Assembly: GCA_964453575.1 (NCBI GenBank)
Contig: CAYVRW010000002.1
Location: forward strand, 1-63,061
DNA: 63,061 bases
Origin: JABDBK01 sp964453575
GTDB taxonomy: Bacteria; Pseudomonadota; Gammaproteobacteria; DSM-16500
Direction: 5' to 3'
Of the stretch, positions 53,032 to 62,046 are shown one piece after another. The notes below the pieces were generated by a model. That model was not told where the DNA came from. It was given only the letters and a program-made list of their open reading frames with translations, and did not search any database. The first letter of the stretch is position 1. Each line of letters opens with the position of its first letter. The position numbers and the translations under genes are program-made.

Positions 53032-53850
53032 TTAATGTGTAACTTCTTGCTGAATGCCAGCAACTAACCAATTTTGACTAAATTTGTCCTTAGTAAAATG
53101 CCATATTTCATTAACATTCTCAGGTTGGGCACCTTGTTCTTCACGAATTAAACCATTGAAACGCACGCTTGCAACCATATTATGGGATTGCAGATCAAGA
53201 TCCATTAAAGATGCATCAATAGAAATAACATCGGTTTGGTTGATGCTATCACCACGTTCTTGTAATTGCATTTGTACTTCAGCAAACACCTGCGGTGTGG
53301 TGAATTCACGAATATCCGTTAAATTTTTGTTGTCATAAGATGCTTGCAAGCGAATAAAAACCGTTTTTGCTTGACGTAAAAAAGCACTTTCATCAAAACC
53401 TGCAGGCATGGTTTGTGAGGATGAATGATCAGAATGATGTGACTTGAAAGGCACATCTGACACCACACGACCTTGATCTGTTTGAAAGTTGGCATGATTG
53501 TTTGTGTTACGGTTGGATGATAAAAATCGACTCAATAAACGCCAGCCAATGAATAATCCAATGGCAATCATAATCCAAGATAATATGCCTGATCCCAAGC
53601 CATGTCCCATAAATAAAGAAGCTAACAAGCCGCCAGCGGCAAGTCCAGCCAAAGGCCCTAACCATTTGCTTGCCGAACTCGCAGGTTTTGCGGCAGGCGC
53701 CATACGGGATGCATTATAGGAGCTATTGTTTGAAAAAGAGCGGCTTTGGCCAAAACTTTTACCACCGCCAAAGCGTCTGGCCTCAGCATCGGTCACAACC
53801 AGGCTCATAGAAAGAATAACGACAAATAAACTTAACAATAGTTTATACAT
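53032..53850 (-). CDS. Tim44-domain membrane protein
   Basis: A 272-residue protein with a signal peptide (1-24, ending DAEA), a Gly/Ser-rich RRFGGGKSFGQSRSFS stretch, one or two membrane helices (about 62-108) and a C-terminal Tim44-like domain (about 145-270: FLRQAKTVFIRLQASYDNKNLTDIREFTTPQVF). Bacterial Tim44-like proteins are membrane-anchored and of unknown role; they resemble the mitochondrial import motor subunit and ribosomal protein L45. It follows on the same strand, upstream of the SulP gene with 34 bp between. Confidence 0.87.
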   Translation of the reverse strand: MYKLLLSLFVVILSMSLVVTDAEARRFGGGKSFGQSRSFSNNSSYNASRMAPAAKPASSASKWLGPLAGLAAGGLLASLFMGHGLGSGILSWIMIAIGLFIGWRLLSRFLSSNRNTNNHANFQTDQGRVVSDVPFKSHHSDHSSSQTMPAGFDESAFLRQAKTVFIRLQASYDNKNLTDIREFTTPQVFAEVQMQLQERGDSINQTDVISIDASLMDLDLQSHNMVASVRFNGLIREEQGAQPENVNEIWHFTKDKFSQNWLVAGIQQEVTH

Positions 53851-53970
53851 GATTTTTGTTCCGAAAGTTGTTAGGGATGTGATAGGGTACAGAAAAAAAG
53901 TAAGGGTGGCAACTGCTGATCAAATTTAGAGCATAATCGGCATGTACAAAGTGTGTTCTTAAGTTATACT

Positions 53971-54150
53971 TATACCCATTACACCCCAAGATGCGAGATT
54001 TTAACGCCCAGATGACGAGAAGTTTAAATATTCTGAATGAGAAAAAGCGCAGGAATAGCGTGCTATTTCGAGCTTTTTCGATTGAAGAACATTTAAAATT
54101 CGATGTCAGATGGGTTGTTAAAAATCGCATCTTGGGGTGTAATGGGTATA
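53971..54150. mobile_element. 180-bp full-length palindrome, MITE-like
   Basis: The whole 180 bp is an imperfect palindrome centred at 54060/54061. The terminal 26-27 bp (starting TATACCCATTACACC) match perfectly and include AAGATGCG; the interior continues to pair with small mismatches down to AATAGC-GT-GCTATT in the middle. TA/TATA flanks both ends. This is the form of a TA-targeting MITE. It sits between the Tim44 and DUF29 genes. An open frame crossing it is not considered a gene. Confidence 0.88.
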
Positions 54151-54176
54151 TATAATAGTCGTTCAGAGGATTTAAT

Positions 54177-54626
54177 ATGACGAAAAAAATTCATCAAGAA
54201 CAAGCATATGATAAAGATTTTTATGCTTGGGCAATCCACAATGCGGTGCTCCTCCGAAAAAAGAGATTATCAGAAATTGATATTGAAAACATTGCTGAGG
54301 AAATTGAGAGCATGGGGAAAAGCGAAAAAAGAGAATTAATCAATCGATTAGCGGTGTTATTAGCTCATTTGCTTAAATGGAAGTTTCAATCTGAAAGGCA
54401 ATGCAAAAGTTGGGAGCTTACTATCAAAGAACAACGAATTGAATTAATAGATTTATTGGAAGATAGTCCCAGCTTAAAACATGAACTTGAAAAAAAGTTT
54501 TCGCATACCTATCAAAAAGCACTTCTTATAGCTGAAAAAGAAACAGGACTTCCGCAAAAAACATTTCCAAAAAAATGTCCTTTTACGTTAAAACAATCAC
54601 TTGATAGAAAGTTTTTTCCCAAATAG
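54177..54626 (+). CDS. DUF29-family protein
   Basis: A 149-residue protein with the DUF29 pattern: YDKDFYAWAIHNAVLLRKKRLSEIDIENIAEEIESMGKSEKREL, then HLLKWKFQSERQCKSWELTIKEQR. The family is common in cyanobacteria and gammaproteobacteria, often multi-copy and near mobile DNA; function unknown. Helical and cytosolic. It follows the MITE-like palindrome by 26 bp and converges on kdpD with 15 bp between stops, which leaves no place for kdpE there. Confidence 0.9.
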   Translation: MTKKIHQEQAYDKDFYAWAIHNAVLLRKKRLSEIDIENIAEEIESMGKSEKRELINRLAVLLAHLLKWKFQSERQCKSWELTIKEQRIELIDLLEDSPSLKHELEKKFSHTYQKALLIAEKETGLPQKTFPKKCPFTLKQSLDRKFFPK

Positions 54627-54641
54627 TGAGTGTGTTATTTC

Positions 54642-57281
54642 TTAAACCAACGGCAATGTAAAACGAAACGCAGCGCCGCCTTCTTTCCTGTTTTCTGCCC
54701 AGATTTTGCCGCCATGAGCATTAACAATAGCGCGGCAAATGGAAAGTCCTAAGCCTAGTCCTCGCTCGGTCGTTAGCATACGGCCACGGTAGAATTTTTC
54801 AAAGAGCCTATTGATTTCATCCGGCATGATACCCGGGCCATTATCCTCTATGCTTATGACAATGTATTGATTATCCAGATGAGCATTGATTTGAATGGCA
54901 GATTCCGTTGGCGTGAATTTCATCGCATTATCGATTAAATTGACAAACACTTCTTCAATCAGCGTTTTATCCAGTGGTATTTTGGGTAAATTAGGCGCCA
55001 AGAAAATATGAATATGTTTTTTACCCGATTTAGCATAGGAAATTTTAAGTGCATGCGCGATGACATCATGAATGGAATAAAATTCTTTTTGTAATTTTAC
55101 AGCTTTGTCTTCCAAGTAACTGATTTGTAGGAAGTTATGAATTAAACGACGAAGTTGTTCTAATTCAAAAATGATATCTTGACTTAATTTTTTGATTTTT
55201 AGCTTATCAAGATCATTTCCAAGTTCCATCAATGTCGTAGCACTGCCCATGGCTGCAACTAATGGCGTGCGTATATCATGAGATACGGCTTCTAAAAGTG
55301 CTGCGCGAATTCTATCTGTTTTACTCGCCAACTCTAATTGCTTATGCTGTTCATGGAGTCGATCGACTTCGATGGCAAGCGCGACCTGATTGGCGCAACC
55401 TTCCAGTAAATGCGTTTGTTCAGGCGTGAATAATATCATTTTATCTTTTGGTTTTATTCGCAAAACACCTATAGGCTTTTGCGAGGATATCAAGGGAACA
55501 TAAATAGCATCTGAAAAAGGCAGGGTATCCGTTCCCAATCCAGCTACTTGACCAAGGTCGTAGACCCATTGAGCAACACTAAAATCCTTGGGATTTAATG
55601 ATAAGCTTGTGCCATAACCTGACTTCACTTCCAGGTGACCTTCTGTAGCCAATAACGCCAGCACTTCACTGTTAAAGATATTTGCCATGTAGTTGACGGC
55701 AATGTCGAGTAACTTATCTACGCCGCGCGCACTTGCAAGTTGACGACTTAAAGCATGTAATGTCGATGTTCTTTTTTCAAGGTATCTTGATGCAATGGTT
55801 TGCTTTCTCATAGTGATGGTGAGTTGACTAATGATTTGCGTCACCAACAACATAATAAATAATGTAAAAAGATGTTGGGTTCTACCTAATAACATAGCAG
55901 GTAAGGCAAAGAAATAAGCATATGCAATAACGCTAAGCAGCGATGCCAATATAGATGGCCCAGTTTTTCCGAATAATGCGACGATGGTTACAGCAATAAT
56001 ATATACTAATAGAATAGTGGTAGTTTGTAAGTAAGGTGCAAAAATAAAATTAAGAGCAGTGGCTATACCAATAATGCCCAATGATAATGCATAAGTTTTC
56101 CAGGGAAACGTTTTGTCTGAATCTTCGAAAATATATTTTGCGGGTTTTTTTCCTTGAGATTTATCATTAATCATATAAATATCAATTTCATCGCTATGCT
56201 TAATTAAGCTATCGGTTAAATTTTTTATGAATAGCTTTTTCCACCAGGGTGTTTTACGCTTTCCCACGATAATTTTTGTAACATTTAAGTCTCTACAAAG
56301 ATGAATGATTTCCTGAGCAGGGTTGATGCCATACAATATTTTTGTTTCAGCGCCTAATTGTTCCGCAAGACGTAAATTATTAATGGCATTAGCGCGATTA
56401 TATTTTGAAGTTCCGATATCCACATGAACAGCAACCCATTCAGCTTGCAAACTTGCGGCCATTCTTCGTGCGGCACGAATAAGCTTTGTGGCATTTTGAT
56501 TGCTGGACACACAAACGAGCAATTTTTCTTTGGTCGGCCAAATAAATTTGATGCCTTTGCCTTTTCTATAGGATAAAACCTGTTCTCCTACGCGTTCGGC
56601 TGTGACACGCAGCGCAAGTTCGCGTAATGCACTTAAATTGCCTTTACGAAAAAAATGTTCGACGGCAAGTGCAACTTGTTGTGGAATATAAACTTTACCT
56701 TCTTGCATACGTTTTAAGAGATCTTCAGGAGGAAGATCGATAAGTTCCACTGAATCAGCTATTTCAAGCATAGAATCGGGAACTGTTTCATTAATTCGAG
56801 TGTGAATAATTTGGGTGACAATATCATTAAGACTTTCAATGTGTTGAACATTCAATGTGGTATAAACATTGATGCCCCGGTCAAGTATTTCCTTGATATC
56901 TTGCCAGCGTTTATTGTGTCTAAGTCCTGGAATATTCGTATGCGCCATTTCGTCGATAAGTATAATGGAAGGATCTCTTTTTAATGCTGTATCCAAATCA
57001 AATTCTTCCAACATTTGTCCATGATATTCAACTTTTTGCCGCGGTAAAATTTCAAAATTTTTAAGAAGCACTTCAATTTCTTTTCGCCCATGAGATTCAA
57101 CAATGCCAACGATAATATCAAGACCTGCTTTACGTTTAGCGATGGCATCTTCCAGCATACTATAAGTTTTTCCAACGCCGGGCGCAGCTCCCAGATAGAT
57201 TTTAAGCTTGCCCCTTTTTGCGCGTATATCTTCTTCTTTGGCATGCTGCAAAAGTTTTTCTGGATCAGGTCTTTTTTTCAT
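54642..57281 (-). CDS. kdpD: Sensor histidine kinase KdpD
   Basis: An 879-residue full-length KdpD. Order: KdpD N-terminal domain with Walker A GAAPGVGKT (31-39), a Usp-like domain (about 250-370), four membrane helices (about 395-495), GAF-like domain, HisKA with phospho-acceptor His in SHDIRTPL, and HATPase with N, G1 (DNGPGI) and G2 (GLGLGLSI) boxes. It senses potassium shortage and turgor and should phosphorylate KdpE. Its start overlaps kdpC by 4 nt. No kdpE follows: the next gene is convergent DUF29. Confidence 0.95.
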   Translation of the reverse strand: MKKRPDPEKLLQHAKEEDIRAKRGKLKIYLGAAPGVGKTYSMLEDAIAKRKAGLDIIVGIVESHGRKEIEVLLKNFEILPRQKVEYHGQMLEEFDLDTALKRDPSIILIDEMAHTNIPGLRHNKRWQDIKEILDRGINVYTTLNVQHIESLNDIVTQIIHTRINETVPDSMLEIADSVELIDLPPEDLLKRMQEGKVYIPQQVALAVEHFFRKGNLSALRELALRVTAERVGEQVLSYRKGKGIKFIWPTKEKLLVCVSSNQNATKLIRAARRMAASLQAEWVAVHVDIGTSKYNRANAINNLRLAEQLGAETKILYGINPAQEIIHLCRDLNVTKIIVGKRKTPWWKKLFIKNLTDSLIKHSDEIDIYMINDKSQGKKPAKYIFEDSDKTFPWKTYALSLGIIGIATALNFIFAPYLQTTTILLVYIIAVTIVALFGKTGPSILASLLSVIAYAYFFALPAMLLGRTQHLFTLFIMLLVTQIISQLTITMRKQTIASRYLEKRTSTLHALSRQLASARGVDKLLDIAVNYMANIFNSEVLALLATEGHLEVKSGYGTSLSLNPKDFSVAQWVYDLGQVAGLGTDTLPFSDAIYVPLISSQKPIGVLRIKPKDKMILFTPEQTHLLEGCANQVALAIEVDRLHEQHKQLELASKTDRIRAALLEAVSHDIRTPLVAAMGSATTLMELGNDLDKLKIKKLSQDIIFELEQLRRLIHNFLQISYLEDKAVKLQKEFYSIHDVIAHALKISYAKSGKKHIHIFLAPNLPKIPLDKTLIEEVFVNLIDNAMKFTPTESAIQINAHLDNQYIVISIEDNGPGIMPDEINRLFEKFYRGRMLTTERGLGLGLSICRAIVNAHGGKIWAENRKEGGAAFRFTLPLV

Positions 57282-57874
57282 GAAGTTATACTCGGATGGG
57301 TGATATTAGTAAGCGAAAGTAACGCAATATTAAGTGCCAGTACATTAACTCTTGGCTCACCTATGAAACCTGCATAAGGCGGTATAATATGCTGTTTAAT
57401 GATCTGATTGATAACATCCGTTGCGACATTCCGTGTTGCAGCGATTCGTGCTGCTTGATAATAAGCACTTTCGGGACTGATATCGGGATCCAGGCCGCTG
57501 GCTGACTGGGTAACTAAATCCATAGGTATTTTTTGATGATTGCTTGGATCAAGTTGCTGTAAATGATTAATGTTAAGTTGCACAATATTTTTTAGCATAG
57601 GATTGGAAAGTGCAAGATTAGACCCCGAAGAGTTCCTAGCATTGCAGGGGAATGGTAATGTTGCTGAAGGCCTGCCATAAAAAAATTCAGGAGATGTAAA
57701 CGATTGACCTATCCAGGTTGAACCCATAATTTTATTTTCTTGTTTAATCAGGCTGCCATTAGCTTGCCATGGAAATAAGAATTGTGCTAATCCTAAGATC
57801 GCAAAAGGATATAAAAATCCAGTAAGCAACGTAAAAAGTAAAAGTAAACGGCATGCAGTACTGATTATACCCAT
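57278..57874 (-). CDS. kdpC: Potassium-transporting ATPase subunit C
   Basis: A 198-residue single-span subunit (helix about 8-32, LLLLFTLLTGFLYPFAI) with periplasmic/cytoplasmic part containing GSTWIGQSFTSPEFFYGRPSAT, SASGLDPDISPESAYYQAARIA and a final GEPRVNVLALNIAL. KdpC assists KdpB ATP binding. It overlaps kdpB by 10 nt and kdpD by 4 nt. Normal length. Confidence 0.95.
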   Translation of the reverse strand: MGIISTACRLLLLFTLLTGFLYPFAILGLAQFLFPWQANGSLIKQENKIMGSTWIGQSFTSPEFFYGRPSATLPFPCNARNSSGSNLALSNPMLKNIVQLNINHLQQLDPSNHQKIPMDLVTQSASGLDPDISPESAYYQAARIAATRNVATDVINQIIKQHIIPPYAGFIGEPRVNVLALNIALLSLTNITHPSITS

Positions 57875-59925
57875 TGTATTCCTGTTAATATCATGTCAAT
57901 TAATTTGATGCCAATAAATGGTATGATTAATCCGCCTAAGCCATAGATTAAAAAATTAATTCTTAATAATTGTTCTGTTGATACCGGATGATATTTAACA
58001 CCGCGCAATGCCAATGGAATTAATAAAATAATAATAAGAGCATTAAATATCACAGCAGACAAAATAGCACTGTGAGGCGATGTTAAGCCCATAATATTCA
58101 ATGCACTTAATGCAGGATAAGTGGCAACAAATGCTGCTGGAATAATTGCAAAATATTTTGCTATATCATTAGCGATACTAAAGGTGGTTAATGCACCTCT
58201 TGTTATCAATAATTGTTTGCCAATTTGAATAACTTCCAGAATTTTTGTAGGATTAGAATCAAGGTCTACTAAATTACCCGCTTCTTTGGCCGTTTGTGTG
58301 CCGGTGTTCATGGCAACAGCTACATCAGCTTGTGCAAGGGCAGGCGCATCATTGGTACCATCTCCAGTCATAGCAACCAGATGGCCTTCTGCTTGATAAC
58401 GGCGTATTAATTTTAATTTATCTTCCGGGGTTGCATCAGCAAGAAAATCATCTACGCCCGCTTCTGCCGCAATGGCGGCTGCGGTTAGCGGATTATCACC
58501 GGTGACCATAATGGTTTTGATTCCCATGCGTCTTAATTCCGCGAACCGTTCGCGTATGCCGCCTTTGATAATATCTTTTAGATGCACAATCCCAAGAATT
58601 GCTGATCCTTCGGCAACAACGAGTGCTGTGCCGCCTTTGCGAGAAATGGTTTCAATATCTTTTTTTATCGAATCAGGAAATGTGCCGCCTAATTCTTTTA
58701 TATAATTTTCGATAGCGGATGCAGCGCCTTTACGAATTTGTCGGCCTGGTAAGTTAGCGCCGCTCATGCGTGTTTGCGCGGTGAATGGCAAAAATGTTGC
58801 GCCTAATTCTCGAATATCACGGCCACGCAATCCATATTTTTCTTTGACTAATATCACAATGCTGCGACCTTCAGGTGTTTCATCTGCAAGGGATGCCAAT
58901 TGTGCAGCATCAGCCAGTGTTGCAATCGATACACCTTGCGTAGGAATAAGCTCTGTTGCTTGACGATTTCCCAGTGTAATAGTACCGGTTTTATCTAAAA
59001 TAAGAATATCGATATCACCGGCTGTTTCAACGGCTTTTCCTGATAACGCAATCACATTAGCTTGAATCATTCTATCCATGCCAGCAATGCCGATAGCCGA
59101 TAATAAGCCGCCTATGGTAGTGGGTACTAAGCAGACGAACAGTGCAATTAATATGGTACAATCGACTGGTTGTCCGCCAGTGATGGCGGCACCAAAAATG
59201 GTGTAAGGTAATGCGCTGACACAAACCAGCAGAAAAACCAGCGTAAGTGCAGCTAAAAATATAGTAAGAGCAAGTTCATTAGGGGTTTTTTGTCTGGATG
59301 CGCCTTCAATTAACCCTATCATTTCATCCAAAAAAGTTTCACCAGGGTTTGCAGTAATTTTAACAATAATCCAATCGGAAATAACTTGTGTACCGCCAGT
59401 AACCGAGCTTCTATCACCGCCGCTTTCACGAATCACAGGAGCGCTTTCACCTGTGATTGCGCTTTCGTTGACGGAGGCAACACCTTCAATCACTTCGCCA
59501 TCGCTAGGGATAAAGTCACCGGCTTCAATCAGTACAATGTCACCTTTGCGTAAACGCTCGGAGGGTACAAGTTTGAATTTAGATTTGTTTGATGCATTGG
59601 CAAGTTTTTTGGCTTGAATATCACGTCGAACTTTACGTAACGCAAGTGCTTGTGCTTTTCCTCGTCCTTCGGCAATGGCTTCAGCAAAATTAGCAAATAG
59701 CACAGTGAACCATAAACATAACGCTATGATAAAAATAAAATAGGAAGAGAGTGAACTTGGTTCGAAGAATGAGCGTATAAAAAGTGCGGTTGTTACCAAT
59801 GATCCAATAAAAACAGTGAACATCACCGGATTTCTAACCTGATGTCTTAAAGATAATTTACGTAAGGCATCCATCATGGCAGGTTTTATCGTTGCTTTGT
59901 CCCATAATGATATTTTAGTTGCCAT
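57865..59925 (-). CDS. kdpB: Potassium-transporting ATPase ATP-binding subunit
   Basis: The 686-residue P-type ATPase subunit. The phosphorylated aspartate is in LDKTGTITLGNR (near residue 310), the TGES dephosphorylation loop is ITGESAPV, and MTGDGTNDAPALAQADVAVAMNTG is the hinge motif. The inhibitory-serine TGES region is conserved. It powers high-affinity potassium uptake through KdpA. It overlaps kdpA by 11 nt and kdpC by 10 nt. Confidence 0.97.
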   Translation of the reverse strand: MATKISLWDKATIKPAMMDALRKLSLRHQVRNPVMFTVFIGSLVTTALFIRSFFEPSSLSSYFIFIIALCLWFTVLFANFAEAIAEGRGKAQALALRKVRRDIQAKKLANASNKSKFKLVPSERLRKGDIVLIEAGDFIPSDGEVIEGVASVNESAITGESAPVIRESGGDRSSVTGGTQVISDWIIVKITANPGETFLDEMIGLIEGASRQKTPNELALTIFLAALTLVFLLVCVSALPYTIFGAAITGGQPVDCTILIALFVCLVPTTIGGLLSAIGIAGMDRMIQANVIALSGKAVETAGDIDILILDKTGTITLGNRQATELIPTQGVSIATLADAAQLASLADETPEGRSIVILVKEKYGLRGRDIRELGATFLPFTAQTRMSGANLPGRQIRKGAASAIENYIKELGGTFPDSIKKDIETISRKGGTALVVAEGSAILGIVHLKDIIKGGIRERFAELRRMGIKTIMVTGDNPLTAAAIAAEAGVDDFLADATPEDKLKLIRRYQAEGHLVAMTGDGTNDAPALAQADVAVAMNTGTQTAKEAGNLVDLDSNPTKILEVIQIGKQLLITRGALTTFSIANDIAKYFAIIPAAFVATYPALSALNIMGLTSPHSAILSAVIFNALIIILLIPLALRGVKYHPVSTEQLLRINFLIYGLGGLIIPFIGIKLIDMILTGIQWV

Positions 59926-61627
59926 GAATCCCCCATAACATTAAATGCTCGACGATGGGCCCAAGAACAAGAGAAGGTAGAAATGATAAGCCGCTTATAA
60001 TCACCGTGACACTTATAATAAAGATAATAAAAAGAGGTGTATGCGTGCGCAAGGTACCAGCGCTTTTAGGAGTCAGCGGTTTTTTTGCCATGGATCCAGC
60101 AATAGCGAGCATGGGAATCGCAATCCAATAGCGTGCAAGTAACATTTCTATGCCGCCAGCAATGTTATAAAAAGAGGTATTAGCTTGCAGCCCTGCCAGT
60201 GCGCTGCCATTATTATTGCCCATAGACGTAAATGCATAAAGTATTTGACTAAAACCATGAGGGCCAGGATTGGTAATGCTGCTGGTGCCTAAGCTTGTCA
60301 CACTGCCTAATGCGGTTAATAATAAAGTCAATAATGGCATGATTAATACGGCAGCGCATGCCATTTTCATTTCAAAGGGCTCGATTTTTTTGCCCAAATA
60401 TTCAGGCGTACGTCCAACCATAAGACCTGCGATGAAAACCGCAATCATAACAATCATAATCATTCCATATAACCCTGAACCTACGCCTCCAAAAGCGACT
60501 TCGCCTAAATGCATAAGCCATAAAGCAACTAATTGACCCAAAGGCGTGTAGGAGTCCAGCGCTGAATTGACAGAACCATTCGATGTTCCTGTGGTAACGC
60601 TAGTCCAAAGAGCAGAATTAAAAATGCCAAAACGTAATTCTTTACCTTCCATGTTCCCTGTTTGTAACATATCGGTAAACATAAGAGACGGCGCTGTTTG
60701 TTGTTCAGCTATGACGAGCGCAACCGCTAATGGCACAAGTAACAGCAGCATGGCCCATAAAATGGCCCAGCCTTGTTTTTTATCTTTAATCAGCTTGCCT
60801 AAGGTATAACATAAAGCCGCAGGTATGAGTAAAATAGCAAGCATTTCCAGTAAATTGGTGAGTGGCGTTGGATTTTGAAAAGGGTGCGCGGCATTGACAT
60901 TGAAATACCCGCCGCCATTACTGCCTAACTGTAAAATAGCCACTTGGGATGCCACAGGGCCCATAGGCAGTGTTTGTACTTCAGCCGTCGGTTGCAGCGG
61001 ATAGATTTGTACCGCAGGATTCACATTTTGCATAACACCGAGCGCACTCAACACGATAGCAAGTATACAAGCTAAAGGCAGGAGTATGTAGAGCACGCTG
61101 CGCATCATATCTACCCAGTAGTTACCAAGGGTTTTGCTAGCATGGCGGGAGAGCCCTCTTGTTAAAGCCACAAATAATGACATACCGGTTGCTGCAGAAA
61201 GGAAATTTTGTACGGTCATGCCCAGCATTTGGCTTAAATAACTTAATGAAGTGTCTGGAGCATAAGCTTGCCAGTTGGTATTTGTCACAAAGCTTGCCGC
61301 CGTATTAAAAGCAAGACTAGGCGGCATGTTAGAAAATGCATTCGGATTAAGGGGTAAATAATATTGTATGCGTAAAATAAGATAAAGTAATAACATACCA
61401 AGCATATTAAAAATGAGCATGCTGTATAAATAGGTTTTCCAAGACATTTCTTTTTTGGTATCAATACCGCATAGGCTATAAAACCCCCGTTCAACCGGCC
61501 CAAAGATATTATTTAAACCGCATGATTTACCTTCATAGACACGATACATATACCAGCCAAGCGGCTTGACTAATAACAGAATAATGAAAAAATAAAAAAG
61601 TATTTGCAGCAAGTCTTGATACGTCAT
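59915..61627 (-). CDS. kdpA: Potassium-transporting ATPase channel subunit
   Basis: The 570-residue potassium-binding subunit with ten or so membrane helices and the four selectivity-filter-like loops, including SFVTNTNWQ, LGSNGGGYFNVNAAHPFQNP, GGVGSGLYGM and TSMGNNNGSALAGL. The start at 61627 is preferred (AGGGA 6 nt upstream); TTG at 61633 is in frame. The three-way-junction element copy 3 ends 13 nt before this ATG, inside the kdpF-kdpA gap. It overlaps kdpB by 11 nt. Confidence 0.96.
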   Translation of the reverse strand: MTYQDLLQILFYFFIILLLVKPLGWYMYRVYEGKSCGLNNIFGPVERGFYSLCGIDTKKEMSWKTYLYSMLIFNMLGMLLLYLILRIQYYLPLNPNAFSNMPPSLAFNTAASFVTNTNWQAYAPDTSLSYLSQMLGMTVQNFLSAATGMSLFVALTRGLSRHASKTLGNYWVDMMRSVLYILLPLACILAIVLSALGVMQNVNPAVQIYPLQPTAEVQTLPMGPVASQVAILQLGSNGGGYFNVNAAHPFQNPTPLTNLLEMLAILLIPAALCYTLGKLIKDKKQGWAILWAMLLLLVPLAVALVIAEQQTAPSLMFTDMLQTGNMEGKELRFGIFNSALWTSVTTGTSNGSVNSALDSYTPLGQLVALWLMHLGEVAFGGVGSGLYGMIMIVMIAVFIAGLMVGRTPEYLGKKIEPFEMKMACAAVLIMPLLTLLLTALGSVTSLGTSSITNPGPHGFSQILYAFTSMGNNNGSALAGLQANTSFYNIAGGIEMLLARYWIAIPMLAIAGSMAKKPLTPKSAGTLRTHTPLFIIFIISVTVIISGLSFLPSLVLGPIVEHLMLWGIHGN

Positions 61628-61640
61628 CAACAATCCCTGT

Positions 61641-61748
61641 CTAAGAAGATTAGATATTCATTTTTACGCTCCAAACAGCACATCCCTGTGCTTTGTGTTG
61701 TCATCCTGGCAACAAGTCGCTAAAAAATGAATATCTAATCTTCTTTAG
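61641..61748. repeat. Three-way-junction palindromic element, copy 3
   Basis: Arms 61641-61666 and 61721-61748 are complementary apart from two single-base bulges, and the core holds AGCACA/TGTGCT and GTTGTC/GGCAAC hairpins; the latter has a T-G wobble on the plus strand. Outer-stem bases differ from copies 1 and 2 in compensated pairs. It lies within the kdp operon between kdpF and kdpA, 2 bp from the kdpA ribosome binding site. Confidence 0.92.
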
Positions 61749-61769
61749 CGGTTCTTTTTACTAGTTATT

Positions 61770-61856
61770 TTAGAATAACTCGGGTTTAAACAATGCTATT
61801 AATAAATAAATAAACACACCTATCGTAATTAAACCGCCAATAATATAAAGATCCAT
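61770..61856 (-). CDS. kdpF: Potassium-transporting ATPase small subunit KdpF
   Basis: A 28-residue single-helix peptide: MDLYIIGGLITIGVFIYLLI with a short ALFKPELF tail, the KdpF pattern. KdpF stabilises the KdpABC complex. AGGAGG lies 6 nt before the ATG. The ATG overlaps the stop of the preceding 31-residue gene (TAATG). A palindromic element, not just a short spacer, separates it from kdpA. Confidence 0.9.
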   Translation of the reverse strand: MDLYIIGGLITIGVFIYLLIALFKPELF

Positions 61857-61951
61857 TACCCGCCTCCTGATAAAGCATCAAAAAATTGGATGAGAATAAA
61901 GCATAGGGCAAAAATGATAATGGTCATTCCGATGAATATCATGTCTTCCAT
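61856..61951 (-). CDS. Small membrane peptide upstream of kdpF
   Basis: A 31-residue peptide, one hydrophobic helix (MIFIGMTIIIFALCFILIQFF) ending DALSGGG. AAGGA is 6 nt before the ATG, and its last codons encode the kdpF ribosome binding site (GGAGG), so kdpF translation is coupled. Similar tiny membrane genes precede kdpF in some proteobacteria; function unknown. Possibly a regulatory leader peptide or an extra KdpF-like subunit. Confidence 0.75.
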   Translation of the reverse strand: MEDMIFIGMTIIIFALCFILIQFFDALSGGG

Positions 61952-62046
61952 GAGCAATCCTTAATTCATGACCCATTATTTATTTTTTGCCTAAGCTCAG
62001 TCAATACGTTAATCTAACTTACGATTCTCATCTAAGGGATATAACG

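Noticed and set aside
53843..54130. Minus-strand frame before the Tim44 gene
   Set aside because: It runs through the 180-bp palindrome and has no protein features.
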